The translations under genes and the position numbers were made by a program. A stretch of DNA of 64,000 nucleotides from Butyricimonas virosa (GTDB lineage: Bacteria > Bacteroidota > Bacteroidia > Bacteroidales > Marinifilaceae): assembly GCF_025148635.1 (NCBI RefSeq), contig NZ_CP102269.1, positions 3,100,001-3,164,000 on the forward strand, written 5' to 3'. Under the pieces are notes generated by a model. The model was not told where the DNA came from. It ran no database searches and saw only the letters and a program-made list of their open reading frames with translations. Positions 1-8,971 of the stretch are shown piece after piece; position 1 is the first letter of the stretch; the number at the start of each line of letters is the position of its first letter.

Positions 1-246
1 AATGCAAACGACTTATATAAAGAAGTGTGTATTGCTCGCGATATTACTCCGGTAACTTTTGGCAGCACGGAAGAATTATTAGAAACGTTGATTTTAGAAT
101 ACAATCGGGAATTTTACGGCGAAGGACAAGCTTTCTATGCTTACAAACGTTTGGGTAGAAGTAAAATTTTCGGAACTTCTACCGTCGGATCTGCATTAAT
201 TTACGTGTTGCCTTTACCGAAAGCAGAAAGTCTTTACATCCAATAA
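1..246 (+). CDS. SusD/RagB-family lipoprotein, C-terminal end (partial)
   Basis: Only the last 81 codons are inside the window; the frame is open to base 1, so the GTG at 25 is internal and not a start. The visible part has the pattern of SusD C-termini: a Y-N-x-E-F-Y-G-E-G-Q motif followed by F-Y-A-Y-K-R, then a short hydrophobic strand ending in P-L-P-K-A-E. In SusD proteins this region packs on the TPR-like helices of the outer-membrane substrate-binding lipoprotein that lids the SusC channel. It lies 12 bases before a DUF4843 gene, the usual neighbour. The partner SusC should lie just left of the window. The family call is well supported; the substrate is unknown. Confidence 0.85.
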   Translation, partial: NANDLYKEVCIARDITPVTFGSTEELLETLILEYNREFYGEGQAFYAYKRLGRSKIFGTSTVGSALIYVLPLPKAESLYIQ

Positions 247-258
247 ATTGAATATCAC

Positions 259-1095
259 ATGAAAAAAATAACCTATTTATTTATACTGTTTTTGGGCATC
301 GCGTTTACAGGATGTCAGGAAGAAAAAGGATTCCTGTTTCAAGATGTCACACGTATCAGTTTCAGCCCGAAAGAAGCGGGAAATTATGAAATGACCTACT
401 CTTTCATTTGGGGAACTCAAAATCGAGACACCGTTTATTTGCCTGTTTCTATTTCCGGAAGAGTGGCTGACCACGATCGTCAGATTGAAGTCGTGCAAAT
501 TCCGGGATATGATGTTACCTACAATCATGATGACCAAGGCCATTTGACCGATTCTATCGTTACGGAATGGAGTAATTCTGCCGTTGCCGGAAAACATTAT
601 ATTGCCTTTGAGGATGCAGAAGCAAAAGCATTATTAAAAATCAAAGCAGGAGAGATTACCGGGTATGTTCCTGTCATAGTTCTCCGTGATAACTCTTTGA
701 AAACAGAAAAAGTTCGTCTTCGTATACAATTGGTGGTTTCCAACGATTTAGAATTGGGACAAGCTAAAAATTTAATTATGTTGTTAAATATTTCAGACCA
801 ATTGGAACAACCTGTTAATTGGACTCGATATAGCTCCGTGCAGAGCTATTTGGGTGCCTACAGCAAACCGAAACACGAACTGATGATCGAGGTATTGCAT
901 GATAAAGTGGACGAAAATTGGTTGGATCAAATGGTCAACGATCGACCGAATCTGATTTTCTGGAGAGGGAAATTCCAAGAAGCGTTGAATGCCTTCAATA
1001 ATGACCCGGCAAATATCGCCAGTGGAAAAGCTCCTTTGCGAGAAAATCCGAACGATAGCAATAGTGCAGAGGTTACTTTCCCAAGTAACGTTTAA
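259..1095 (+). CDS. DUF4843 domain lipoprotein
   Basis: A 278-residue secreted lipoprotein. The N-terminus is a type II signal peptide (charged M-K-K-I, hydrophobic core, lipobox F-T-G-C at residues 16-19). The body resembles DUF4843, a family found almost only next to SusC/SusD genes in Bacteroidota. It shows a beta-rich region with a V-A-G-K-H-Y motif near residue 110 and L-R-D-N-S near 143. It follows SusD by 12 bases and precedes the PKD-like gene by 28, so the genes are likely co-transcribed. Function is unknown; a surface accessory role in substrate capture is inferred from context only. Confidence 0.75.
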   Translation: MKKITYLFILFLGIAFTGCQEEKGFLFQDVTRISFSPKEAGNYEMTYSFIWGTQNRDTVYLPVSISGRVADHDRQIEVVQIPGYDVTYNHDDQGHLTDSIVTEWSNSAVAGKHYIAFEDAEAKALLKIKAGEITGYVPVIVLRDNSLKTEKVRLRIQLVVSNDLELGQAKNLIMLLNISDQLEQPVNWTRYSSVQSYLGAYSKPKHELMIEVLHDKVDENWLDQMVNDRPNLIFWRGKFQEALNAFNNDPANIASGKAPLRENPNDSNSAEVTFPSNV

Positions 1096-1123
1096 CCAGA
1101 TGATTAATTTTAATTGACATATT

Positions 1124-2632
1124 ATGAGAATATTACATGTTATATTTACCTTGTGTATAGCCTGTTTAGAAATCGCCTGCTATGAAGACAAAGGCAATTA
1201 CGACTATACAGACAAATTGGAAATCACTGTTTCGGGAATACAAGAAGCCTACAACCGAATAGTTGGCGATACCATTTCACTAAAACCCCAAATTACACCG
1301 GCCAATCGGGAATACGACTGTTTTTGGGGTATTATCGCGTTCAACAGTGGGTCTAACAACGTGGACACTATCTCTTTTGAACAGGACTTGGATTACAAGA
1401 TCAGTTTAAGAACCGGGAGTTATAATTTGCTTTTCTGTGCGAAGGACAAAGCAACAGGTATTTACGCTTACGAGAGATACAACCTGACCGTGGGAACAGA
1501 AACCACAGACGCTTGGTGGGTCCTAAAAGAAAATAGCAATGGCACCGATTTGGATTTGATCACTCCTACCAAGACCATGCCCAATTTTATCTCCAGCATC
1601 AATGGTAAACAGATGGCCGGGGCCCCGGTATCTTTAGCTTTCACTCTTTATTATAGCGAATTCGATTCAACAACGAACGCTAACGTAAAGGTTAGTTCTG
1701 TCTTTGTCGCTAGCGAACAGGACATCGTGGCTTTAGACTATTATAGTGGAAAATTAATCAGAGATTATGACAACTTCTTCTATGAATTCCCTCAAAATCG
1801 GAAAGTAACCCACTTGTTCAATGGTCCCAGTGATATTCATGCTGTGGTTGATAATCACCTCTACACCATCCCGGCGATAAAAAATAGCGCCCCTTACACC
1901 CAATTTTCAATCAAAGTGGACGGTAATTATCAGTTGTCTTCTCAATACCATGCTGTCGGGGCAAAACTACCGCTGTTGTATGATGAAATCTCTTCCTCTT
2001 TTTGTAGTGTATCACGCGGTACTTCTCTTCTAATGTACACGGACAACTCCGGCATTTCACCCAACAATATGGGTATGGAATTGATTTTTATGGGTAGCAG
2101 ATCCCCCAGCATATATGCTCAAGGAGATGTGGCGTATGCTATCATGAAAAATGGAAACAAACATTACTTGATGAACATTGATGGTACTCTCATCAATCAA
2201 GTAAACAGCAATCCCATCAAAGAAATGGTAGAGATGCCTTCCGATTTAGGTGTATTGAATGCAGATTTTAGAACAGTCAATGAAAACAACGATATCATTT
2301 ATTATACCAAAGGTAATGAGGTATTTGCTTGTAAACTAGATGCTTGGGAGGAGATTCCTCAGAATTTAGGCATTGGCAGTGGAGAAACTATCACCTATAT
2401 GGAGTATGTTAAGTTTGCTCCTTATGGCAGTGAGCCGGATTGGTTCGATTATGTTGTCATTGCTACCCACCAAAACGGAGAATACAAACTCTACCTGCAT
2501 CCGATACAAGCCGGAAATATTCAGCCGGCAGAGAAAGTATACACCGGAGAAGGCAAGGTAAAAAAAGCATTATTTATCAAATTGATACAATTTTCTTGGG
2601 GAACGGGAGTTTACGATTCTATTGCTTCTTAA
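1124..2632 (+). CDS. PKD-like family lipoprotein
   Basis: A 502-residue predicted lipoprotein. The signal peptide ends around I-A-C-Y (Cys19), followed by E-D-K-G-N-Y-D-Y, which is typical of the Bacteroidota PKD-like family lipoproteins that follow DUF4843 genes. The N-terminal 40-130 region reads as an Ig/PKD-like beta sandwich; the rest is rich in beta strands with W/Y/G repeats and could form a propeller-like domain (inference). No catalytic motif is visible. The order SusD, DUF4843, PKD-like, TlpA is a known arrangement in RagAB-type loci. A surface-exposed binding role is likely but unproven. Confidence 0.7.
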   Translation: MRILHVIFTLCIACLEIACYEDKGNYDYTDKLEITVSGIQEAYNRIVGDTISLKPQITPANREYDCFWGIIAFNSGSNNVDTISFEQDLDYKISLRTGSYNLLFCAKDKATGIYAYERYNLTVGTETTDAWWVLKENSNGTDLDLITPTKTMPNFISSINGKQMAGAPVSLAFTLYYSEFDSTTNANVKVSSVFVASEQDIVALDYYSGKLIRDYDNFFYEFPQNRKVTHLFNGPSDIHAVVDNHLYTIPAIKNSAPYTQFSIKVDGNYQLSSQYHAVGAKLPLLYDEISSSFCSVSRGTSLLMYTDNSGISPNNMGMELIFMGSRSPSIYAQGDVAYAIMKNGNKHYLMNIDGTLINQVNSNPIKEMVEMPSDLGVLNADFRTVNENNDIIYYTKGNEVFACKLDAWEEIPQNLGIGSGETITYMEYVKFAPYGSEPDWFDYVVIATHQNGEYKLYLHPIQAGNIQPAEKVYTGEGKVKKALFIKLIQFSWGTGVYDSIAS

Positions 2633-2719
2633 AATGAATGACATACTCAAGTAAAATATTTCGTAAATTTAGATTTTGTGGAGGCATGTTTCCTTTACAA
2701 CAACATTTTAAATATGATC

Positions 2720-4078
2720 ATGAAACAACTCATAACTTGTTTACTTGCTTGTATGGGGCTATTTGCCTGTACAGCTCCTTCCGTGACCATCGAGGGGAAA
2801 AATGAGATCAATCGTCAGGAAGAGTTCCACCTATACTGTTCTCAAGCGGGTAGTTTTATTCCTATTGCTTCTGCCCCAATCGATTCAAATGGCTGCTTCC
2901 ATTTGAGTGTTCCATTACCTCAAGAAGGTTTCTATTTATTAGGAACAGAACGGGGCGTTATGCATCCGCTCTATCTGAAAGGAAACGAAACTATTCGTCT
3001 CCGCTTTCAAACGAAGGGAATGGTATTAGAAGGAGAACAGACGCCAGAAAATCAAGTATTGTCTCAATGGGAACAGGCTGCAACTTTAGTGCGCGAACAT
3101 GCTTTTCTATATGAACGTTTCGGAGGTGGGTATAGCACAGATCCGGCAACTTTTACACGGGAATTGGAAGACCTGCTTCGAGTTCGCCAACAACTCAAAC
3201 CGGAGAAGGCTACCGACAATGCCACTTTTAACTCTTTGTTAAAAGCTAAAATGGAGGCTGATGTTGATTTCTATGCTCTTGCTTACCTACAACGAAATGC
3301 CGGAAATTTTTCCGATACGGTAAGATTATCCAATTATTATCAAGAAATGCAACCGGAAAATACATTGCAACAAACTGCATTGTTACAACTTCCTTACGCT
3401 GGAGAGATGTTACGAACATACGTATGGCACAAATACGGTGATCCTGTCGAATTGCGAGAAGCATTCAAATACAAATCTACCTGTTTGAGTGATTTTAAAT
3501 TTCAACAACATTATTTGTATAATGAAATCACCCGTTTTCGGTATTATGAACAATACCAACAACTGATAGATAGCGTGGGGAAGACATTTTTCGGAAAATC
3601 CTATCAAAACGGATTAGAATTAATAGAAAAACAGTTGGCTTGGTCAAAACCGGGCATTCCCGCTGTTGATTTCAAAGGAATGCAACCGGATAGTAGTTCA
3701 TTGGCCCTTTCTGAACTACTCGGAAAAGTCATCGTCGTAGATGTTTGGGCCACCTGGTGCTCCCCCTGTCGAAGGATGATGCCCTATTTCAAACAGTTGG
3801 AAAAGGAGTTGGAAGGCGAAGAGGTAGAATTTCTTAGTGTTTGTATCGGAACCTCCATCGAATGGGACAGCTGGAAAGAGATTATTGCTACCGAAGAACT
3901 CGCCGGTCACTTGATCTTTATTAACAGCTGGACCAAAGGTTTTGCCAAAGAGTATCGAATCGTTGGAGTTCCTCGGTTTCTAATTTTCGACCGCAAAGGT
4001 TACATTGTTTCTGTCAATGCACCTGCACCCAACAAATTGGCTCTCAAAGAACTGATTTTAAAAACGTTGAAGAAATAA
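2720..4078 (+). CDS. TlpA-like thioredoxin-fold lipoprotein
   Basis: A 452-residue protein. I use the ATG at 2720 because it puts a clean lipoprotein signal first (M-K-Q-L-I-T-C-L-L then L-F-A-C-T); the reading frame opens upstream at a GTG at 2678, but that would add 14 residues before the signal. The N-terminal third is a beta-rich DUF4369-like domain, the middle is helical, and the C-terminal 150 residues form an AhpC/TlpA thioredoxin domain with W-C-S-P-C (Cys347 and Cys350) and a cis-Pro loop G-V-P-R-F. Such proteins act as periplasmic or surface thiol reductases. It is the last gene of the locus and is followed by a hairpin terminator. Confidence 0.85.
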   Translation: MKQLITCLLACMGLFACTAPSVTIEGKNEINRQEEFHLYCSQAGSFIPIASAPIDSNGCFHLSVPLPQEGFYLLGTERGVMHPLYLKGNETIRLRFQTKGMVLEGEQTPENQVLSQWEQAATLVREHAFLYERFGGGYSTDPATFTRELEDLLRVRQQLKPEKATDNATFNSLLKAKMEADVDFYALAYLQRNAGNFSDTVRLSNYYQEMQPENTLQQTALLQLPYAGEMLRTYVWHKYGDPVELREAFKYKSTCLSDFKFQQHYLYNEITRFRYYEQYQQLIDSVGKTFFGKSYQNGLELIEKQLAWSKPGIPAVDFKGMQPDSSSLALSELLGKVIVVDVWATWCSPCRRMMPYFKQLEKELEGEEVEFLSVCIGTSIEWDSWKEIIATEELAGHLIFINSWTKGFAKEYRIVGVPRFLIFDRKGYIVSVNAPAPNKLALKELILKTLKK

Positions 4079-4088
4079 TGTGCAGGAT

Positions 4089-4120
4089 GGGAGAGTCTCT
4101 TTCAGGCTCTCCCTTTTTTT
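4089..4120 (+). terminator. Rho-independent terminator of the first SusCD locus
   Basis: A 7-bp GC-rich stem (GGGAGAG at 4089-4095, CTCTCCC at 4107-4113) is followed directly by seven T residues. It starts 10 bases after the thioredoxin stop codon and should end the left-hand operon. Confidence 0.85.
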
Positions 4121-4222
4121 GAACCTTGTTTACTTGATGTGATATATTGATTTATAGTGAATTATAATCAAAGCGTGCGATCCAAAGCCGTATAAACATT
4201 AATTTGCCTGGTAATTCATCCC

Positions 4223-5752
4223 GTGCGTGTGCTGAACAGTATCGTGGATCGTCTCGACGTCAGTCAGGTGCTCGCCAGTTATAAAGGAGGTGGTAACAGC
4301 TGTTTTCATCCTCGCATGATGTTAAAAGTATTGCTTTATGCTTATCTGAACAATATTTACTCTTCGCGTAAAATCGAGCGTCAGCTTCAGGAACACATTC
4401 ATTACATGTGGTTATCGGGCGGGGCACGTCCGGACTTCCGTACGATCAATTATTTTCGTGGCAAACGCTTAAAGGATTCTTTTGACGCTATTTTTACGCG
4501 GGTAGTGGAACTCCTTCATTCGGAGGGTTTTGTCTCCCTGGAAGTTCAATACATCGATGGCACGAAAATCGAGTCGGTTGCCAATAAATACACCTTTGTG
4601 TGGCGTGGGAGTATAGAAACGTATGATACCCGTTTGAGGGAAAAGACCCGCCGTATCCTCTCCGAAGCAGAAGAGGTTCTTGAAATGGAGAGCCATGAAA
4701 CACGACCGGACGAAGAACTTTCCGTGGAAGAGTTCCAGGCCCGGACATCCCGTATAAAGGAAAAGATGAATAGTACGGATGTTCCGAAGAAAATAAAGAA
4801 GGCAGTAGAAAAGACAGCAAAGGAATACATCCCGAAAATGCTTGAATATGAGCGTGCTCTTGATATTATGGGGAAACGCAACTCCTATTCGAAAACTGAT
4901 GAAGATGCCACGTTCATGCGCATGAAGGAGGACGCCATGAAAAACGGCCAGTTAAAGCCCGGTTACAATATACAGATAGCCACGGAAAACCAGTTCATTA
5001 CCAATTATGCCGTTTATCACCGACCCACCGATACGCTCACGCTTATCCCTTTCCTGGAGAGTTTTGAAAAACGTTACGGCAGACAAAGCAGAGTGGTGGT
5101 TGCCGACTCGGGTTACGGAAGTGAGCAGAACTATGAATACCTGTTTGGTCCTAACCTCATCCCTTACGTAAAGTACAATATGTTCCATCAGGAGCAGAAA
5201 CGTAAGTACAAGAAAAATGCCTTCCTCGTGCAGAATCTGTTCTATAACCCGAAAGGAAATTACTACGTCTGTCCAATGGGCCAGTATCTGTTTTTCATCC
5301 GGGAAGAAAAACGGAAATCCGATGCAGGATATATCTCACAGGTCAGTATATACAGGGCTGCAAAATGTCTGGGATGTCCCGTTCGGGGGCTTTGTAACAA
5401 AGCTATGGGGAACAGACAGATAGAAGTGAATCACACGCTCAACCGGTACAAAGAAAAAATCAGATATATGCTCAACAGCGAAGAAGGGATATTTCACAGG
5501 AAGAAAAGACCCGTTGAACCTGAAGCAGTATTTGCAGATATTAAAGAAGCAGGTAAGTTCAGACGGTTCAGATTAAGAGGGATTAACGGAGTCGGTATAG
5601 AGTTCGGATTAAAAGCTATTGCACATAATATCAAAAAGATTGCGGCGTGCCGGGGTAAATATGGCTTTGGGTGGGATAATTTACAGAAAGTAATTAGTAA
5701 TTACGCCAAAAATCCGTTTTTAAAGCATGAAGGATCATTGAGAGTTGCATAA
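4223..5752 (+). CDS. IS1182-family transposase, N-terminus damaged
   Basis: A 509-residue DDE transposase. It begins with the DUF772-type N-terminal helix bundle (R-V-L-N-S-I-V-D-R-L-D, then F-H-P-R-M-M-L-K and R-P-D-F-R-T-I-N), followed by the RNase H-like catalytic domain: Y-I-D-G-T-K-I-E with the first Asp near residue 114, A-D-S-G-Y-G with the second near 294, and a C-terminal F-x-R-F-R-L-R-G block. The GTG start cuts into the conserved N-P/H-P-V-R-V-L-N segment; family members normally have 20-30 residues before it. A matching stretch lies in another frame just upstream, ending at 4215. I could not find terminal inverted repeats, so the element borders are unknown. Confidence 0.85.
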   Translation: MRVLNSIVDRLDVSQVLASYKGGGNSCFHPRMMLKVLLYAYLNNIYSSRKIERQLQEHIHYMWLSGGARPDFRTINYFRGKRLKDSFDAIFTRVVELLHSEGFVSLEVQYIDGTKIESVANKYTFVWRGSIETYDTRLREKTRRILSEAEEVLEMESHETRPDEELSVEEFQARTSRIKEKMNSTDVPKKIKKAVEKTAKEYIPKMLEYERALDIMGKRNSYSKTDEDATFMRMKEDAMKNGQLKPGYNIQIATENQFITNYAVYHRPTDTLTLIPFLESFEKRYGRQSRVVVADSGYGSEQNYEYLFGPNLIPYVKYNMFHQEQKRKYKKNAFLVQNLFYNPKGNYYVCPMGQYLFFIREEKRKSDAGYISQVSIYRAAKCLGCPVRGLCNKAMGNRQIEVNHTLNRYKEKIRYMLNSEEGIFHRKKRPVEPEAVFADIKEAGKFRRFRLRGINGVGIEFGLKAIAHNIKKIAACRGKYGFGWDNLQKVISNYAKNPFLKHEGSLRVA

Positions 5753-5781
5753 GGAAGCAAATCGGAAAAAGATCATTTGGG

Positions 5782-5827
5782 AAAAGAAAAAAAAGAGGAC
5801 TGCTAACGGTTTATTGTTAGACAGTCC
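5782..5827 (-). terminator. Terminator of the minus-strand SusCD operon
   Basis: On the minus strand a hairpin (GGACTG/CAGTCC plus CTAAC/GTTAG with one bulged base, 5797-5827) is followed by a T-rich run complementary to the A tract at 5782-5794. It lies 37 bases beyond the stop of the last gene of the operon. A second perfect 7-bp hairpin (5834-5840 with 5848-5854) sits between this terminator and the stop codon. Confidence 0.7.
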
Positions 5828-5863
5828 CTTCACGATACCCAATGGATGGGTATCAGCTAATTG

Positions 5864-6994
5864 TCAGTGTGTAGAGTTTGTAATCATTTTAGGTAGTTGT
5901 TCCGTCAGTTCGTTCATGGAACTGCCTGAAAAGACGATTCGTCCTTCGCTATCGATGATAAAGAAGGCTGGAATTCCAATGAGATTATATTGTTCTGTGA
6001 ATGTTTTAGTCTGTTCGGGTAGGCTACGGAATTGTGCCCATGGCAGTTTTTCTTCTTTCAGGGCTTTTTGCCAGTCGGCCTCTTGTTGATCGAGGGATAT
6101 GCTGATGAAGCGAATTGAATCCCCGTGAGTTTTGTATATTTCGCGTAGGAATATTATGCTCACTCGGCAGGGGATACACCACGATGCCCAAAAATCGATC
6201 AGCGTGTACCCTTCTCTGTTCAACTGGGCGATCAGTGATACACTTTCTCCTTTGTCATTGACCACTTCAGCCTCTTGTAGCGGGGAGCCTTGGACTAGTC
6301 GGGAGGCATCACGGAGATAACTGCGGAAATCTTTCAGTGCGGCACAGGTATCTTGGCAGGAAGCAAAGAGTTGTTCCAGTTCGTCAAGATAAGTTTGATC
6401 GTAGGTGAATGCGGGTTTCTTCAATGTCCCGGCAATGTAGAGATTGGTAGCCAGATTGTCATTGTTACGGATAAATGCCCGGCTTGTTTTGTCTAGTTCC
6501 GCATTCATGGCTTCCAATCGACTGTTATAGTCCGGGATTTGATTTGCCTGCTTGCGGAGTTCCTGTATGCCGTAACGCAACGGAAGGGTTTGTTGTTGGT
6601 AGCGGTAGTACGCATCTTGCGTGGTGGAACCTTCCACCCGATAGTTCTTTTCTTTTCGGATGTCGTAAAGTCCGTACGCTTGTGGCAGACTGTCGATATG
6701 TGGTGTGGTAAAGGTAAGTTTGCCGTTTTCGACAAAAAAATCAAGCTCGTAAGAACGTGCGTTGTTTAGGCTAAGTTTGCATAGGGTGGGAGCATCCAGT
6801 TGCCCGCGCAACTCAAACTTCCCGTCAATGACGTAAGCGCTAGCTAAATCTTTGTCCCAGCGGGTGACTGTTCGTAGGGTAACTTTCGTGCTGTCCATGA
6901 CTCCGGGGACTGTACCCCGCAGGATAAAATGATCGGTAGGCTGCTGCGTACAAGCAGCAGCGCCGAACAGTAATAAAAAACAGAGCTTTTTCAT
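5864..6994 (-). CDS. DUF4369/TlpA-like thioredoxin lipoprotein
   Basis: A 376-residue lipoprotein with a short signal peptide ending in A-A-A-C (Cys15). Residues 20-110 form the beta-rich DUF4369 domain (F-I-L-R-G-T-V-P-G then D-G-K-F-E-L-R-G), residues 130-235 are helical, and residues 245-376 form a TlpA-type thioredoxin domain with W-C-I-P-C (Cys273, Cys276) and the G-I-P-A-F cis-Pro loop. It is the last gene of the operon, 38 bases after a paralogue of the same architecture. Family members reduce disulfides or act in redox stress outside the cytoplasm; the client here is unknown. Confidence 0.88.
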   Translation of the reverse strand: MKKLCFLLLFGAAACTQQPTDHFILRGTVPGVMDSTKVTLRTVTRWDKDLASAYVIDGKFELRGQLDAPTLCKLSLNNARSYELDFFVENGKLTFTTPHIDSLPQAYGLYDIRKEKNYRVEGSTTQDAYYRYQQQTLPLRYGIQELRKQANQIPDYNSRLEAMNAELDKTSRAFIRNNDNLATNLYIAGTLKKPAFTYDQTYLDELEQLFASCQDTCAALKDFRSYLRDASRLVQGSPLQEAEVVNDKGESVSLIAQLNREGYTLIDFWASWCIPCRVSIIFLREIYKTHGDSIRFISISLDQQEADWQKALKEEKLPWAQFRSLPEQTKTFTEQYNLIGIPAFFIIDSEGRIVFSGSSMNELTEQLPKMITNSTH

Positions 6995-7032
6995 TATTCT
7001 ATTATTTTTTCTTGTCTAATTTTCGATATATC

Positions 7033-8226
7033 TTATTTCCCTAAACATTCTTCCACGGCAACCCGTAATGCGTTAGCATCGTTACCGCTAAAAACGATTT
7101 TGCCATCAGGGGCAATGAGCATCAAGCGTGGAATGCCACTGATGTTGTAGGCACGCTGAGCTGCGGTAACTTGGTCGCGATTGCCTGTCCATAATTGGGT
7201 CCAAGGCATGGCTTCCTCTTTCATTGCCGTTTCCCAGTCTGTTTTCTTTTGGTCGAACGATATGCTGATCACGGATAGTCGATCTTGGGGATAGCGTTTA
7301 TAAATTTGTTTCACGTCGGGGATGGCCCAGCGGCAGGGACCGCACCACGAAGCCCAGAAGTCTACCAGCGTGTAGTGGTCGGGAAGTATATACTGTGATA
7401 GTTTCACGGTTTTGCCTGTCGGGTCGGTTAGTTCTATATCCTTGTATGATGCTCCCTTGTACAATGTCTTTGCTATTTCAGCCATTTTTAAGACACGGGG
7501 ACGACGCACGGTATCCTCGATTTGTTCGGCAATGCGCGTCAGTTCCTTTATTTCTTCGGCAGTGCGAATGAAAGTGGTGTTCAACAAGCCTTCTGCGATG
7601 AAAAGCGATACCGGAGATTGTGGATGCTGGCGGATAAATTCCATTTTAGCAGCATCGATAGCTGCTTCCGTTGTCAGTTTCTTGGGATATAGTTCGTCAA
7701 ATCGGTTGTTGTATTCCTCTGTCGTGTATTGGTCGTTTTGCATATTCAGCATGGCTAAAGCATTATTTACCTCCGAGGCCGTCAACAGCAAAGGCGTTAA
7801 GGTATCGCGATACTCATAAAACTCTCGCTGTAACGGACCGCCTTCCACCCGGGCTTTCGGTATGGCGGTTTCCGATATGAGAGGATGTACAAATTGTAGA
7901 CTGTCTAAATGGGCTGCGTTCACTGTCAGTTCGGAGTTATCGAGAAACATATAAATATTAACCATTTTGCTCATGTCGGATGAAGAGGTGTTAGAGCTGA
8001 TTATCAAATTACAGTACTGCGGTGAAGCTGTTACGCCGTGTAGTTCAAATTTGCCGTCTTGAATCGTATCCATGGCCAATATCGCTCCACCTTCCATACT
8101 GCGAAGAGAAACCATCATTCCATCCTGTAGTCCGGGAAAACTGCCCCGTATCACGAATCCTTCGGGGCGGGAAGTGCAGGCACTGCATAATAGCAATGTC
8201 GCGATAAAAAAGAAAATTTTATTCAT
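7033..8226 (-). CDS. DUF4369/TlpA-like thioredoxin lipoprotein
   Basis: A 397-residue paralogue of the downstream thioredoxin. I start at 8226, because M-N-K-I-F-F-F-I-A then L-C-S-A-C-T is a clean lipoprotein signal; a longer frame to 8271 adds 15 non-signal residues. Domain order is DUF4369 (F-V-I-R-G-S-F-P-G, D-G-K-F-E-L-H-G), helical linker, then thioredoxin with W-C-G-P-C (Cys295, Cys298) and G-I-P-R-L. It is separated by 20 bases from the FISUMP gene upstream, so it belongs to the SusCD operon. Two tandem thioredoxins in one uptake operon suggest sequential or substrate-specialised thiol chemistry (inference). Confidence 0.88.
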   Translation of the reverse strand: MNKIFFFIATLLLCSACTSRPEGFVIRGSFPGLQDGMMVSLRSMEGGAILAMDTIQDGKFELHGVTASPQYCNLIISSNTSSSDMSKMVNIYMFLDNSELTVNAAHLDSLQFVHPLISETAIPKARVEGGPLQREFYEYRDTLTPLLLTASEVNNALAMLNMQNDQYTTEEYNNRFDELYPKKLTTEAAIDAAKMEFIRQHPQSPVSLFIAEGLLNTTFIRTAEEIKELTRIAEQIEDTVRRPRVLKMAEIAKTLYKGASYKDIELTDPTGKTVKLSQYILPDHYTLVDFWASWCGPCRWAIPDVKQIYKRYPQDRLSVISISFDQKKTDWETAMKEEAMPWTQLWTGNRDQVTAAQRAYNISGIPRLMLIAPDGKIVFSGNDANALRVAVEECLGK

Positions 8227-8246
8227 AAAGATTATTTGTAAGTTTA

Positions 8247-8969
8247 TTATTTTTTTGCATCTCGGCAACAACGTACACGCATCAATCTAGACAGAGTAAC
8301 CGATCCTCGGTAGACAGTCGTGTAATGGGCACATATTTTGCGGAACCAGACGGTAGTGGTCTGTAAACCGTTGTTCTCTACTGCCGAAGCCGACCAAAAA
8401 TACCCGTATTCACCGACAAAGCATAAGAAAGGGGATTGTCCCCAAGACTCTGCATCAGCTACTTCGCCTCCTAATTGAAATGCCATGCCCGTTCCTTCCG
8501 CTCCTTGGCGGAGAAGGGTGGCTTCTTGGTCTCCTCGCCAACCTTCCGAATCGGCTTCTCCGGCAGACATTCCCAATGCTATTTCCAGATTTTTCCAGTC
8601 CTCGTCGGTGGGCAAACGCCAACCTTCGGGACAAAGCGTGCGAGCTTCTTCCCAGGTATAGAAGTTCCCATATTCCTTGTAGTCTGCCGCGAAATCGATA
8701 TCGAGGAGATGAGAGCGAACCTTAACCGCATAGTTAGCCCCGAATAGATCGTACGTGCATTCGTAATAAGGTGCCTCCGGATAATATTTAAGGTTGGAAG
8801 TCATCCATTCCAGATCGCCGATTCGTACCCATCCGTAGGTATTTCCGTCACGTTCGTCCGTGTATTCACCCGTGGCGGCGGGATTGATATTCGGCAACTT
8901 GTCATCATCACTGCATGAGCTGAATATCGCCCAACAACATGCAAATATAGCTATTATATACTTTTTCAT
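8247..8969 (-). CDS. FISUMP (fibrobacter major paralogous) domain lipoprotein
   Basis: A 240-residue lipoprotein; start at 8969 (ATG), as the frame only extends to a TTG two codons earlier. The signal peptide ends in F-S-S-C-S. The rest matches the FISUMP domain: W-V-R-I-G-D-L-E-W-M-T-S-N-L near residue 50, C-P-E-G-W-R-L-P-T-D-E-D-W near 115, F-W-S-A-S near 190, and a terminal R-C-C-R-D. The fold is C-type-lectin/FGE-like, but no function is established for the family. It starts 2 bases after the stop of the upstream gene, implying coupled translation, and would be a surface or periplasmic component of this uptake locus. Confidence 0.8.
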   Translation of the reverse strand: MKKYIIAIFACCWAIFSSCSDDDKLPNINPAATGEYTDERDGNTYGWVRIGDLEWMTSNLKYYPEAPYYECTYDLFGANYAVKVRSHLLDIDFAADYKEYGNFYTWEEARTLCPEGWRLPTDEDWKNLEIALGMSAGEADSEGWRGDQEATLLRQGAEGTGMAFQLGGEVADAESWGQSPFLCFVGEYGYFWSASAVENNGLQTTTVWFRKICAHYTTVYRGSVTLSRLMRVRCCRDAKK

Positions 8970-8971
8970 AA

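Noticed and set aside
4121..5860. Terminal inverted repeats for the IS1182-type element
   Set aside because: I compared the flanks by eye and found no matching ends, so no element borders are claimed.
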